Source: Carposina sasakii (lineage: Eukaryota > Arthropoda > Insecta > Lepidoptera > Carposinidae). From it: a stretch of 64,000 nucleotides of DNA. The notes below the pieces were generated by a model. It saw only the letters and a list, made by a program, of their open reading frames with translations, made no database searches and was not told the origin of the DNA. Both the position numbers and the translations under genes were made by a program. Shown in pieces: positions 11,301-23,000 of this stretch (positions within the stretch are counted from its first letter, which is position 1; each line of letters starts with the position of its first letter). The DNA lies in NCBI GenBank assembly GCA_014607495.2, contig CP053167.1, positions 7,130,001 to 7,194,000 on the forward strand. The letters run 5' to 3'.

Positions 11301-13254
11301 CTCCTCGTTTAGAAATAAAATGATTTATGCCGAAAAAAACAAAAAAAATCCGGCTTATTAATCAGTCTTCGCAGAAAGCAAAGCGAGGGCACGCTGCTAG
11401 TTTCACATCAAACTTTTCCTACAGCCCTATGGAACCGTAGAATTCATGCGTTCAGATTAAAATGCAGATGTTTTGACGGGGATGCAGGGGCTCGTGGATT
11501 TTGGAACACCCTCCCAGACGGATGTATCGATTTTCCGAGTTCCCTGCACCCTAGGGGTTGTCATTATTAAATATAAATGGTGGCGAAATGTCGGCGGTGT
11601 AAATGCTTAGGGCGGGAGTCGCCCCCATAGTCTCGACTGATAGAAATGTTGTGTAAAATATTAACGTAAGTCCTGTGGAGGACTCGAGAATATTCTTTTC
11701 AGTATATTTCAATAATAACTCTGGTAGCATATAGTATCGTTCTTTAGCAGTAGTAGGTATCTAATGTTAGAGACATAGACACGAGAACATGTCTTTAATT
11801 AAGCTTTGTGAGGCGATCCTGCTGATAAAGCCAGTGACTTGTAGTGATGAAGTACTAGCGGATCTCCATGATACGTGTAAACTATCCTATGTATTATTCT
11901 GATGTATAACTAGCTACATAACTGCCAAGTTTCATCAAAATCAGTTTGATGGTTTTTTGCGTGAACTAACTAACATTGAAATACCTAAATCACTTTCACA
12001 TTTAAAACACTGGTAGAAGGTTTATGTGGGATTCTATGTAAAGGCATCTAACCGAGTCGACAAGTAAAACATAATGTAACTAACTACCTTTAAAGATAAT
12101 TACGGTGTAAGTTTCTTCATATATTGCATACCTACGTCAACATATAAATAGCTTGTGGATGGGATGTGTACTATAGAGAGAGCGTTAAGTGCAAATTAGG
12201 AGTCCCGCGTCGAGTGAAATGTGATTTCATTTTAGAGAGGGCACCTATTATTGAATACGTGTATGCGATTTATTTTGTGTAAATAAATAACCTATAAATA
12301 AGTTTAGTCCAAAACTAGACGATATAGTTAATTAAAGTGAGTGTAAACTCCTACAGTCAGGCGTGTGGCTTTTGTTTTTTTTTCTCAACGGGGGTGGGTT
12401 CGAATTATAGGTATACTCGTATACTTCAAGCACCCAAAGTCAACCTACAGTGCACCCTGCTATAAATCTGATGAGTATTTGAGTCAATTCTTACGACATG
12501 CCCGGAAAGAGATGCAGCTGATGTAGGCTATGTAGCCTGTATATGTGTGTTTATGTAGTCAATTAATTGTTTAATCAAATATGGACGTCAAACCAGGAGT
12601 TTTTTAATATCTCTTTAGATATTTTTAGTGATAGCCATGGGACCTGTGGCAGTATATAACACGTTCGACTATCGGAAAGTCTAATATAAGAAGTATATAT
12701 AAATAAGGTGTCCGGAATAGCATCCCTCGATTAAATTCGATAGCGAGTTAAATCTCTTCCAGTTCTATTGACGTTTATAAAGGTGCTGCGAGATTAGAAT
12801 ATGTTTAATAATGTTTTTTATGTATAACATGTAATTCTGATGTTAATCTAAGGTTTCTATGATCTTTTAACTGGATAAATGGTTTCAAAGATTAAGTGGC
12901 AGTTTCACCACGTCACCAGAGTATGTACTTTGTCGCTCGACACCCGCACATATATGTTGCACAGAAGTGTACAGATTAGACATTCGCCATTTACCAATTT
13001 GTCTATTGAGCCTACCACCGCTTTTAAGCACATATAGAGCAATGAAGCGGGTGTTTTAGAGCTTCATCTGTTATATAACAGAGTGGACCACGGGCAGATC
13101 TGGGTCCCTTAAGTTAACTTAGTTGACGCACCAACCCTCCGCATTATAACGCATAAATAGCTATATATAGGTGGTCCCTTATTGGGAAAGAACTTGGCAA
13201 TGTAACAATATAGAAATGTAGGTATTGTAGGTGTATAGATTATGTCATATACTG
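8376..13254. other. Long non-coding stretch with a few repeat scraps
   Basis: No gene is recognised. Visible scraps are a possible tRNA-derived segment near 8680-8720 (B-box-like GGGTTAAAATCC), an RTE tail at 10178-10236 (CTGGGGGAGGCCTACGTC), a Rep-B-like piece near 11900-11985 (GCCAAGTTTCATCAAAATC) and a Rep-A scrap at 12468-12530 (TTACGACATGCCCGGAAAGA). A GC-richer patch at 11460-11640 has no recognised meaning. Confidence 0.45.
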
Positions 13255-13569
13255 ATACGGGGCTTCAATAGAATACATCAGCTGCATCTTCATCCGTAGA
13301 GTCGACTAGTAACTAGGGTAATTCACTCAGGCGATGAGCTAGCAACTTGTCACTGATCATTAACATATCTCCGTGCTATGATAAACGTGACTATGGCATC
13401 TTCTAATGAACCTGCAGTGCTGGCTACTCGGAAACACAGCTGTGTACTCTAGTTCGGAAACACAGCTGTGTACTCTAGTTCGGAAACACAGCTGTGTACT
13501 CTAGTTCGGAAACACAGCTGTGTACTCTAGTTCGGAAACACAGCTGTGTACTCTAGTTCGGAAACACAA
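13255..13569 (-). repeat. Rep-A copy with expanded end
   Basis: Minus-orientation Rep-A: CATCAGCTGCATC, CAGGCGATGAGCTAGCAACT, TGCAGTGCTGGCTAC and then the GGAAACACAGCTGTG end. That end has been amplified into the tandem array at 13429-13569. Confidence 0.65.
13429..13569. repeat. 26-bp tandem array, five units plus a partial
   Basis: Five head-to-tail units starting at 13429, 13455, 13481, 13507 and 13533 are identical by eye, with a broken sixth from 13559. Each unit contains CGGAAACACAGCTGTGTACT and then CTAGTT. The core ACACAGCTGTGT is a perfect 12-bp palindrome. The unit derives from the terminus of Rep-A. Identity between units implies recent expansion. Confidence 0.95.
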
Positions 13570-13974
13570 CATACATATATATATGTATAGTCTACTTTAT
13601 TGTGAACCGGCACGTTCACTGACAAGAGGGTTGCCCGGGATCAATAGTTTTCCCCTCGGGACGTTGAGGGACAAAATCAATATAACATACCTACGTGGGA
13701 ACGTGTACCTACTGACAACAAAATTGTGGATTTTTATTGGGCTCAAACATGACATTGCGGCCATATACCTACGTTGGTTTTAAAAGGTAATTTCAGTTGA
13801 TTCTTACTTAACCACTGAGTTTTAACATGTGAAATGAAATATTTTCGTGAATAGCAAAAAATAAGGTAGACATGGCCCATAACGTATTCATGCATTTACT
13901 TTTCTTTAGTTAGTGAACAAAATTAACATCTAATCATCCTCTCTACTTATGTCTTATAGGAATGGACGGTTCTG
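13570..13974. other. Non-coding spacer
   Basis: Begins with an ACATACATATATATATGT-like AT run and includes a GC-rich patch at 13608-13675. The short open frame through this patch is not recognised as a protein. Confidence 0.4.
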
Positions 13975-14128
13975 TATTACGAATGAAATCCTACAGCCAC
14001 GTTTAGTTTAGCGGGATCTCATATGTTAAAGATCACTGACAAGTTGCTAGTTCATCGCCAGAGAGAACGCCCCTGAGCTTCTTAGTCGAGATGCAGTTGA
14101 TGTTTTCTAGCCCCATATCAGCACAAGC
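13975..14128 (+). repeat. Rep-A copy
   Basis: Plus-orientation copy with ATCCTACAGCCACGTTTAG, GACAAGTTGCTAGTTCATCG and a degraded CCCCATATCAGCAC end. The first block is missing. Confidence 0.6.
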
Positions 14129-14324
14129 ATCTACTTATTTCAATTAAAGTAATCTGTTAGCAAGACTTTAAAAAATATGTACTATAAATTAAGGATAATT
14201 AAAGTGACGTAATTCCGAGCCTTTTTAATGTATTAATTACCTAAATGTTTTTTTTTTTGCAATTAACAATTTAACAAAAAAAAAACATAATGTTAAACGA
14301 AGCGTTTGATTTCCTTCTTTGCAA

Positions 14325-14705
14325 TATACAGGATGATTTTTGGTCATCAATGTTCCCGAAAACTACGGAATCTCCTCATCATCACGATCATTTTTCTCCA
14401 TGGAAGCATACCTGGGAAGTGTCTGGTTTCCAAAATATTAGGGTCCAAAGTTGAGTAAATAGACTGCGTTTTTCTGCATAAATGCACATAGACGCGCGTA
14501 GCAGGATTTTTTCACGAAAAATAATTAATATCTGTCTATAAAAAAACTAACATAAACACTAGACACTATAAATTTCGCACGATCAAGGAATTTAATTAAA
14601 AAAAAAAAAAAATCCCAGCATTTTTTTTGGCATAAACTTACTTTATTTCATGTATAGAATACGTACCCTTCGTTAAAGGTGGCCACAAAAAAACATCCTG
14701 TATAT
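14325..14705. mobile_element. TACAGG-ended MITE (family M6), copy 1
   Basis: Starts TATACAGGATGATTTTTGGT and ends with the inverse of TATACAGGATGTTTTTTTGT. A second copy at 38173-38556 matches along the whole length, for example at CTCCTCATCATCACGATCAT, AGACTGCGTTTTTCTGCATA and CAGCATTTTTTTTGGCATAA. It is non-coding and about 380 bp. Confidence 0.75.
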
Positions 14706-15109
14706 AGGTAATTATTACGTACATTTATTGTCACCATTGCGGAGGGTTCTATAGAGTTCTGTCAGAGTGGCCCGGGGCTCGGACAAATGGCGGACATCCG
14801 CACTCACTATTACTCGACTACTGCCGAAATGGATTAGTATTTCCACAGTTCCATTATATTCTACCCAAGTCTTAAGTATATTTTATAAAGTAACCAGTAG
14901 TAGAAGTTTTCAATTTCACTCTATGGTCGTTTAGATGTTTGTTTAACAAATTACTTAAGAATCGAAGTTGATAATTGATGTAGGTAATTAGGTTTCGCCC
15001 ACTATCGGGCTTTATACCCTACACTCACTGAACGTCGAATCTTACAACTTATCATAACGATCACAGACAACTAATAGACGAGATACGAAAAATATACCTA
15101 TACTAACAT

Positions 15110-15319
15110 GACTATGTATCCGAAATGGGGAAGCCAAAACTGCAGGGTAGTAAAGGATATCCCACAGCCACGTTTAGCAAAGCGGGGTAAGATGTTCAGT
15201 GAAAAGTTGCTAGCTGCTATCGCCTGAGAGAATGCCCAACTAGTCGACTCTTACGACATGCACGGAAGGAGATGCTGCTGATGTATCTATTTTAGTGAAG
15301 CCCCGCATCAGCACTAACA
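15110..15319 (+). repeat. Rep-A copy, nearly full length
   Basis: The most complete copy, about 210 bp: CCGAAATGGGGAAGCC, ACTGCAGGGTAGTAAAGGAT, CCCACAGCCACGTTTAGC, ATCGCCTGAGAGAATGCCC, GTCGACTCTTACGACATGCA, GGAAGGAGATGCTGCTGATG and GAAGCCCCGCATCAGCAC. It can serve as the reference for the others. Confidence 0.7.
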
Positions 15320-16315
15320 AATATTGGAGTAAACTTCCGTTTTAACATTAAAGTAGTCAAGTAATACGAAAAGATGTCTAACCCTACACCTGACAAACGC
15401 AGTGACCTTTCAAATAAGAAATACGTTATTCCTCCATCCCGAGCGCTCGCACTTCTTTTGTAGTGTTTAAAACGCGTTTAAAATAAGATATTTTTCGTTT
15501 AATTCCCGTTTAATTGACTCGCTTTGAATATTACGCATGTTTAGGATTTTTGTTGCTTGTTTTCTTTGGTATTAGGATATTTTTGTAATAAGTACTACAA
15601 GTTGGCCGAATGACAAATATAAGTGCTTATATTCACGCAGCTATTCTAAAAGTAAAAATATTTCTCGTAATTATATACTGCAGGATCACACTACCTATAA
15701 TACATATTTATTGTCTTTGTCATGAGAATAATGCAGTCAATTCTTGAAAAAGGGTTTTCTTATTTTATATCTAAGTGTAAGTATGGTATTATGTATTTTA
15801 AACTATCTATAGTATACCAAAATATATTTTTGGTAATGCAGAACACTCTCATAATAAAATTTGTTAAAATTTTATGACATGGTCTTCTATCGTCGTTTGC
15901 ACTTCAAAAGATCCATGAATTTTGGAAGTCGTAGACGCTCTACGTGGCTACGAGCTACGACGTAGTCTTGCTACGAAGAGACCGTATATTTTATGGAATC
16001 AATGAATAAATTCAGATATATGAATTCTGGCGTATTCCAAATTAAAATTAAGAATCTGTTTAATTGTATTTTAAGGTAAATCTCAAAAAATCGTTGTATA
16101 TTTAAAGACGGTAAAATAAACAAACATTACATTGTAAAAGATTGTAGTGTTTTGTTTCAGAATCCATTATCTACTTAACGTCTCTCTGAGATATTAAGTA
16201 AATACTTTAGAATTACCTAAATATATCTAAATCCCATTTCAACTAATATAGGTAATAAATGCGAAAGTAAATTTGTATGTTACCTCTTCACGTCGACAAG
16301 TTATTTATTCATAAT
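15320..16315. other. Non-coding stretch
   Basis: No gene is recognised. Positions 15928-15985 contain clustered CTACG/CGTAG words of unknown meaning. Around 16244-16310 is a short Rep-B-like piece (AAATGCGAAAGTAAATTTGT, TTACCTCTTCACG). Confidence 0.4.
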
Positions 16316-16491
16316 GGGAGTTGTTCCACTAGACGACGCGACAACGACACGACCACGACATTTTGTCATCTAGTATGGGGGATCGTGTCGTCTAATGGTA
16401 AAACGAGCTATACTATTTAATACATTTTTACTTCTAGAAAAGCGGTGGTAGTGCTGTTGTCGTGGTCGTGTCGTCTGATGGAAAAACGCCC
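16316..16491. mobile_element. Foldback MITE (family M7)
   Basis: The left arm GGGAGTTGTTCCACTAGACG and following GACACGACCACGAC pair with the inverted right arm GGGCGTTTTTCCATCAGACG and GACACGACCACGAC. An internal block (GATCGTGTCGTCTAATGG) repeats the arm motif again. The ends are GGG and CCC. Non-coding, about 176 bp. Confidence 0.65.
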
Positions 16492-16814
16492 AATTAATGG
16501 TATTTTATTTACACGATGTCGCGGGCAAAGGTTAGTATGAAATAATTTCTAAGGTCACATTGTCACAGTCTAGCTCGTAGCTACTGTCTGTGAACGACCC
16601 ACAAATATTTCTCTTTGACTTTAATCAAACATTTCAACTCTGTATTTACTTTCAAGTTATGTACCCTTTAATTACATAATTAATACTAAGAAACAAGTCA
16701 CTATATCAATTAACACTAATTAAAACGATTTCTCGAGTCAGGGTTAATTAATTTGCACTGAAAGAAGTGCTATATTGATACATTTACCTGTTCCAATTTT
16801 TATACTTGTACATG

Positions 16815-17000
16815 GTGTAATTGAAGGGTTATATTTATCGAAATGCTTATGAAAATAGCCTAATAGGTAGAGAACATATAAAAAAAATCTTGAAACCAAA
16901 TGTTTATTTTTCAAGATTGTTTAAACGAATATTTCTGAGTTATGCAGAAATTTTCAACATACTTTCTAGAAAAGTAAATAGTATCCTGTACGTATAACAC
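16815..17000. repeat. Diverged M8 foldback copy
   Basis: Similar along its length to the left arm of 18545-18812: a degraded start near 16815, ATAGCCTAATAGGTAGAGAA, CAAATGTTTATTTTTCAAGA and TTGTTTAAACGAATATTTCT. Both ends are degraded. Confidence 0.4.
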
Positions 17001-17159
17001 AATGTTCAATGTGTATACGTCCTAGGTTTGATAAAACACCTATACAGGGCTTCTTGAACAATGTAATAATTTCACATGCGTCATCGAAGTTCGCAAAGTT
17101 ATCGAAACATTTCCATCAATAGCGGTTAGACTTCATCACGCCATTAACGGATGCGATAA

Positions 17160-17284
17160 CAGAGGGATAAGCACGAACCTCTCGATAGTCCGTAACGCTA
17201 TCGTCAAACTGTCAAATCACATAGATTTTGCTAGCGAGTCGCTAGCGTTACGCCACGTAAAAAGGTTCGTGCTTACCCCACTGG
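17160..17284. mobile_element. Small foldback MITE (family M5), copy 2
   Basis: The best-preserved copy. It opens GGGATAAGCACGAACCT and closes with the inverse (AAAGGTTCGTGCTTACCCC). In between are GTCCGTAACGCTATCG, CAAATCACATAGATTTTGCT and AGCGTTACGCCACG. About 120 bp, non-coding. Confidence 0.65.
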
Positions 17285-17927
17285 CTTCCTATTGAAAGAA
17301 ACGGTTCGATAACCTTCCGAACTTCGCTGTCGCGCAATAGTTAGATTTTCTAAGACATAATAAACTTCTTTTGGGAACTATGCCAACAAAGAAAGGGATT
17401 AATGACTTAAACTTACGATATGTAAGTAAAACATGTAGGAGCATGCTTCATATACGCAATTTTACTTGGCACGTTTTCAAACAGTAAATCATATCAGAAA
17501 ATCAGAAAATTTCAAATTCTTTATGTTACTACGTTATTTATTTTAGTGAATTATAGCTGTCCGTCTGTCTTGGCGTTGCATTTTGAATAAGTTCACACAA
17601 CTCTATTATTATTATGTGTATTATATCAGAATACCTGAGAGAGATGTTGCAGGCCTCAAATAGTGACTATTAATTATTTTTTCATGTATATTTTATTATA
17701 CTTAAGCATATTAGATATTATTCTTGCCTTACTTCTACTTACTTACAATATATTCGGCTTATCCGTTACTGTTACTGCACCCAGTTACAGCACTTAATTT
17801 TGTTGCATTTGTGCCGGAAAAACGGCCGTAGACTCACTTCTTATCACGTGGGACTTAATTGGCTATCTGGTGTGTTGAGTGGTACAAACCTGTGTCTGGG
17901 ATCGAACTTACGTCGTCATGTATCAGC
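17285..17927. other. Non-coding stretch
   Basis: No gene is recognised. From about 17800 a GC-richer segment leads into the RTE-tail repeat and may be its diverged head. Confidence 0.4.
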
Positions 17928-18181
17928 GTGGTGCCGGCAGAGTAGAATTCGTACCACCACATGTCTGCCCGTGGGTATCGTACGAGGTGATTAAGGGTTT
18001 CCGGGAGGTGGGCAGCAGCGCCTCCCGTGTTGACAACATAGTCTAAAATACAAACTGCGGTCACCAACCCGCCTGCTCAGCGTGGTGACTATGGGCAAAT
18101 ACCCCCCATAGCAGTCTTGTGGCATGCCCTGGGGGAGGCCTACGTCCAGCAGTGGTCTGCAATAGGCTGATGATGATGATA
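17928..18181 (+). repeat. SINE-like repeat with RTE-type tail, copy 1
   Basis: About 250 bp: GTGCCGGCAGAGTAGAATTC, GCCCGTGGGTATCGTACGAG, GGTGGGCAGCAGCGCCTCCC, GCGGTCACCAACCCGCCTGC, GGGGGAGGCCTACGTCCAGC and a CAATAGGCTGATGATGATGAT end. The tail matches the 3' end of RTE-like LINEs. The body is shared with 38690-38935 and 60886-61130. A non-autonomous element borrowing the RTE machinery is the likely explanation. Confidence 0.65.
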
Positions 18182-18544
18182 TCAGTGTTCGCATCTTGTG
18201 GGATTCGAATCCAAGACCTAAGCACTAACCGATCGTCACATTAGGGGCTGAATTTTCCAATAAACAGATCTATCTGAAGGATCAAGTTGATACTATCCTT
18301 TTGATAGGCTGCATTAACTTTATTATTCAGATAGGCAATCAGGGGGGCAATTTCGCAAAAATTTTGAGCCGAATCGCAACCACTAACGAACCGTTAACGA
18401 AACGCGGTGCGAAATATGTCTAATTACGTCACTGTAAAGTAATTATTGTTTTGTTCTGAGCATCTACAACGGTTCCGTTTCGGCTTGGTTCCAACTGAAG
18501 ACTTTTTGATGGCCCCCAGACTCATAGGAAAATCGGACTTAAGA
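18182..18544. other. Non-coding spacer with tRNA-like scrap
   Basis: On the minus strand GGATTCGAATCCCAC at about 18201-18215 resembles a tRNA B box, but there is no matching cloverleaf. It is probably a tRNA-derived SINE remnant. The rest is unassigned. Confidence 0.3.
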
Positions 18545-18812
18545 TATACAGGATGTAACAGAAAGGGTATGTTAAGTGAAAAGCTATGTAAATAGCCCAC
18601 TGTAGAGAACCTAATTCCAAAAATTGAGACTCGAAATCATATGTTTATTTTTAAAGATTGTTTGAACATTCCTGAGTTGTTTAGGAATTCTCCATACAAT
18701 TTGGAAAAATAAACATGTGATTTCGAGTCTGAAATTTTATGGATAGGTTCCTTTTAGTGGGCTATTTACATAGTTTTTCGCTTAACATACCCCTTTTGTT
18801 ACACCCCGTATA
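18545..18812. mobile_element. Long-armed foldback MITE (family M8), intact
   Basis: Nearly the whole element is an inverted repeat. The left arm (TACAGGATGTAACAGAAAGG, TATGTAAATAGCCCACT, GACTCGAAATCATATGTTTA) is answered by the right arm read inverted (TACGGGGTGTAACAAAAGGG, TATGTAAATAGCCCACT, GACTCGAAATCACATGTTTA). Arms of over 100 bp surround a short centre. It would fold into a long hairpin if transcribed. Related copies lie at 16815-17000 and 36093-36243. Confidence 0.8.
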
Positions 18813-19449
18813 AGGTACAGGTGTTTATTTACCACGATATAATAAATTATTATACTTGCCTATAATATTGATGTAGCCCCAATCTAATTAGTATTCCGTT
18901 AGAGTACAAGGGAAGCAGTTATTAACACCCATCGTACCTACCTAAGATAGGGTCTTATAATATACGGGTGTTGCCCCTTCGTGACAGCTTTTGCTTGAGG
19001 AAGAATATTATATATATAGGGTGTAGGTTACTTTAATAAAAGGTAAGTTCGTAGCACGTGCTACGCGTACTACGGCCTCGTAGCCAAACTACCTATACAG
19101 ACATTGGAGGAAATTTTAAACTATAATATAGTTGCTTCTGTTACAAGTTGTATGTGAATATAAGCATGTCTCTTTTAACACGAGGCTAAAGTACTGAACA
19201 TCTTGAATGACTGATGTACCTTTGACTTGATGTACATACACTTATCCTTATATGTTTAAAATATTTAGCCCCATTTGCAACTATTAGGTAGGTATATTGA
19301 AACTTTGTAATCCTGAGATTTTAAAAGTTAAAAAAAAAAGATGGCATAACTGTCAATTCTCTAATAAAATTAACTCTGTAAATGGGGCTTAATATATATG
19401 TATAAGCCGCAACATTATCAAAATCAATAAGAATAAAATAAAACGCACA
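18813..19449. other. Non-coding spacer
   Basis: No gene is recognised. GTAGCACGTGCTAC near 19051-19064 is a perfect 14-bp palindrome. The right part would be the downstream flank of the proposed brat 3' UTR. Confidence 0.4.
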
Positions 19450-19464
19450 TTTCAAACCAGTTTC

Positions 19465-19470
19465 TTTATT
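19465..19470 (-). terminator. Candidate distal poly(A) signal
   Basis: AATAAA on the minus strand, followed 15-35 bases downstream by a GT/T-rich stretch (TTTGAAATGTGCGTTTTATT). This is a good arrangement for cleavage near 19445-19450. It marks the left border of the repeat-poor region. Confidence 0.35.
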
Positions 19471-19888
19471 TCGTGTTCATCATTTTAATACAACATACAA
19501 GTAAAATTATCATCAGATGTTATGTTATTCATTCTTACGTTCTAACTTAATTATAACAAGTATGAGTATGCAATGATTCCGGTAGTTTCTTGTACCCATA
19601 GTACTAACTAATGACAAGGTATACATAAAGTGATAGTCAACCCACGGTTAAAACGAAATTAATTCATGTAACAAAGTAATTATTCTCAATGGAATGTTTA
19701 GGAATTTCAAATGAAATCTTCTATAAATGCAAATAAGTAAGACGTTAGGATCAAAACTGGACTGATTTATTAATGAAAATATAATGATGGTACTGAGTAT
19801 GTTGATTAATTTATCTGAACTAATGCTGTAATATGCAAGTCGTATTGCATGTAATGCAATTTTTTTAGGTTAGTCATAATTTATTTAA

Positions 19889-20033
19889 GCCTCGAGCAGA
19901 CCGGATGCGTATGCGTGCAGGTAAGCGTAGACGTACACCTCTGAGTTATAATGTATGCAACTGTATAAGACAGAACGTATCGCTTGACGTCTACGCTTAC
20001 GTGCACGCATACGCATCCGGTGTGCTCGAGGCA
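19889..20033. mobile_element. TTAA-flanked MITE with 45-bp inverted arms
   Basis: Left arm GCCTCGAGCAGACCGGATGC, GTATGCGTGCAGGTAAGCGT and AGACGT. The right arm inverted reads GCCTCGAGCACACCGGATGC, GTATGCGTGCACGTAAGCGT and AGACGT. TTAA lies at 19885-19888 and 20034-20037. A second copy of the flanking sequence at 20091-20143 lacks the element and has a single TTAA (20104-20107), which is effectively an empty site. TTAA duplication points to piggyBac-type mobilisation. Confidence 0.85.
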
Positions 20034-23000
20034 TTAATGTTTTTAAAGTCACTTCTTTTTAAAGAAATTGAATTTTCTTAGGTAAATACGAGTCATAATT
20101 TATTTAATGTTTTAATGCCACTTCTTTTTAAAAAATCTGCAAAAAGTTGAATATTAAATAACAGTTTAACTTGGATACAAAGTAAATATGTAGATTTTTA
20201 TTACAAAATAAAGATATCGTATTTATTGTTAATTAATCATGTTAGTTTTGAACCTTAACGTCGTAAAAACAAACTCAAACCCACACAGTAAACTTAACTA
20301 AACGGTTTTCGGGAACATAACTTGAAATTTGAATGCAAGACAATTCAATGAGTCAACTTCAATATCGCAAAATATGCACACATTTTTGTGTTAATATAAT
20401 ATATTTCAAAATAAAACAAATAGGTACATAGTCAGTATTACAATATTGACAACCATTAACTAACAGAGAATCTACTTATTAAATTTCCAATATATTATTC
20501 AATTATTTATTATTGTAGAGGAAAACTCTCGAATGGAGTCAAGAAAAAAATTACACACTAAGGAAAACATAGAGACACACAGACATGTCAAACATGTGAC
20601 TAGACAAGTTATCAGAGAACCAATTAGACTAAAAGAACCATTCATTGGAATAAAATTAGCGTCTTAACTTAACCAACATACTGACTAGTTCGTTACAACT
20701 AAAAACCACACAATAAATAAGACAAATAAGTTAGATATAAATATTAAATTGTAATAAATTAGGTAATATAACAATTTCGAAATCTTGCCAAAAATTTCGG
20801 GTGTCGAATTAACTCAGTGTTAAAAAAATAAGCATAAGTGGGCTGTTTTGTGCTCTCTGACACTGGGACTGGGGTTCAGTACAAAAATTGAACGTTCGAA
20901 TACACTAATATAACATGAACACTAAACAACTAAAACATTTGCCAAGGGTAGCTGGTAACGTGAGGACAAATGGTGAAGTTGGAATTGCGCTTCCACATAA
21001 TCATATCATTATAGTCAATAATACAGAACAGAGAAGATAGATCTGGCCTCGTCTCGATTCCGGCAAAATTCTTAGGAAATGCTCTCTGACTGTGACTAGT
21101 TACAATTTAATTTTTATGATATCACTCTAACACCAGAAGGTTTGAGATATCTCAGGTATCAATAAAAGTGAAGAGCTTCACACGTCAGCAGACCCTCCAC
21201 AAACACAATGTGACCACACAATAAGTTAAAATACTACACAGATATAAACCTTAAGTATCGATTAGCATTCAAGTTCATTATGAAAAAATATATCATTGGA
21301 AATATTTTTCAACTTCTCCTTAATCAAACCGCCCAAGAACAACTTATTCATGCACGACAACCGATTTTTAAAACTACACGTTTATTACTAACAACAGTTT
21401 GGCAACAAATAGTTTTTTATTTTTATTAATTTTTTTACGATTTTTCCATCAATTTCAACAGTAACGCCAACATTATTCGAGTTAACATTACCATGGTCTA
21501 TCCCATTATTTAATTTATCATCGTCTTAAGGTAGAAGACATAGAAAAGTTTTTAAAAGACGAGCTCTCGATAAATTGATATTATCCTCTGCCTCACCAGT
21601 CAGCGCATCGAAATCAAACGACAAAACATTTTGGCTATCAAATTTATTTACTTTACTCTACTCCTTTCACTACACCGACTGATGATGCAAAGTCGAATGA
21701 TAGCTACCTAATAACCAACCAAAACAACTTTCAGGATTTTTACTTTCTTTACTGTGATCAGTCTTAAAATTGAGTCATACCATCTAAGAAATTATGAACT
21801 CTTAACTATAATCTTAAACCATTCTAGGCCTGAACTTACGTCCGTGTCTGAGGGTATTTTACTAGGTAGTGGAAGATTGAACTTTAAGGAGATATCTATA
21901 GAATCTAAGTTGCATAGAGGCGACGAGATTATCATTATGAATATTATTAAATGTTGCGCTCTTCGTTTACTTTTTGCTTTAGTTTTATTTTTATTATCAA
22001 ATTTGGGAAAAGGGATTTATTTATACCTGTCTAAGGAAAAGGCTTCTCGACTAATAAGGCTCTCGGGGAAACTAACGTACACCTTTCCTATTCCATACCT
22101 TATTGGTTTTGGAGTAATCAACATTGAATAAGTTTTCATATTAATATTAATCTTAATACTAAAGAGTACAAAAAATAAAGGAAATATTATGAATATATGA
22201 AAACAACAAGATAATTAGCGAATACCTTCGCGTTTCATATAAGAACAACATTGTTTTTTGATATAATAACGTCTAAATGTTATTATCTCGCTTACGAAGT
22301 AGATGTGAAGGACAGGTCATCGGCGATGGCCCTCGTCCTCTCGAGGGTCCTCTCGAAACCCACAAAGACCCTAAACTAAGGGTATTTCGAAGTTGTATTT
22401 AATCTTAATTCTTTACGAATTGTGATCGTTTCCCTTCGATTATCCTCAAAGTATCAAAAATATTTGCTAAAACAGCCCTTTCCCTTAGAGAAAAACTCGA
22501 TACAGTAATTTGAACAGTCTCAAAGTAACTAATGAGTAGGTAACAATATCAAAAAGGGTTAAATGTGGATATGCACGAATTTAAATATTGAAAGTAAACA
22601 TACAAGTAGGATGTATTACAGCAATAACTACACATAGTAACTACTGCAAAATCTATTCTAGGTCTACACTAAGATATAGCACTTATTTAAAACCAGTAAG
22701 ATAATATTAAAGGTTTAACAATGTGACACACTTCCTTAACCAGTACAAAGAAAATTTATATTGTTTAAGGATAAATACATTCCTTCCAATTTAAGGCCAC
22801 AGTGCAAACTGGTGTCTCAGTAGATTATACTCGAATTTGGCGGAGCACGGCCGTGCCTCCGCATTGACAACTGAATACGTGAAACATGTGCACAACTATC
22901 GGGCCTTTATACATATCCAAGCTTCAGTGCAAGTGTATTATTAAGCGAGTCCTAATTAGAATGCTGTGCAAAGCATTTAATCGTCTTCCAATGTTTCCAC

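Noticed and set aside
18201..18240. Possible tRNA gene on the minus strand
   Set aside because: Only a B-box-like GGATTCGAATCCCAC is present without the rest of a tRNA.
21754..22131. 125-codon open frame in the brat downstream region
   Set aside because: Composition is that of AT-rich non-coding DNA and no motif is visible; probably accidental.
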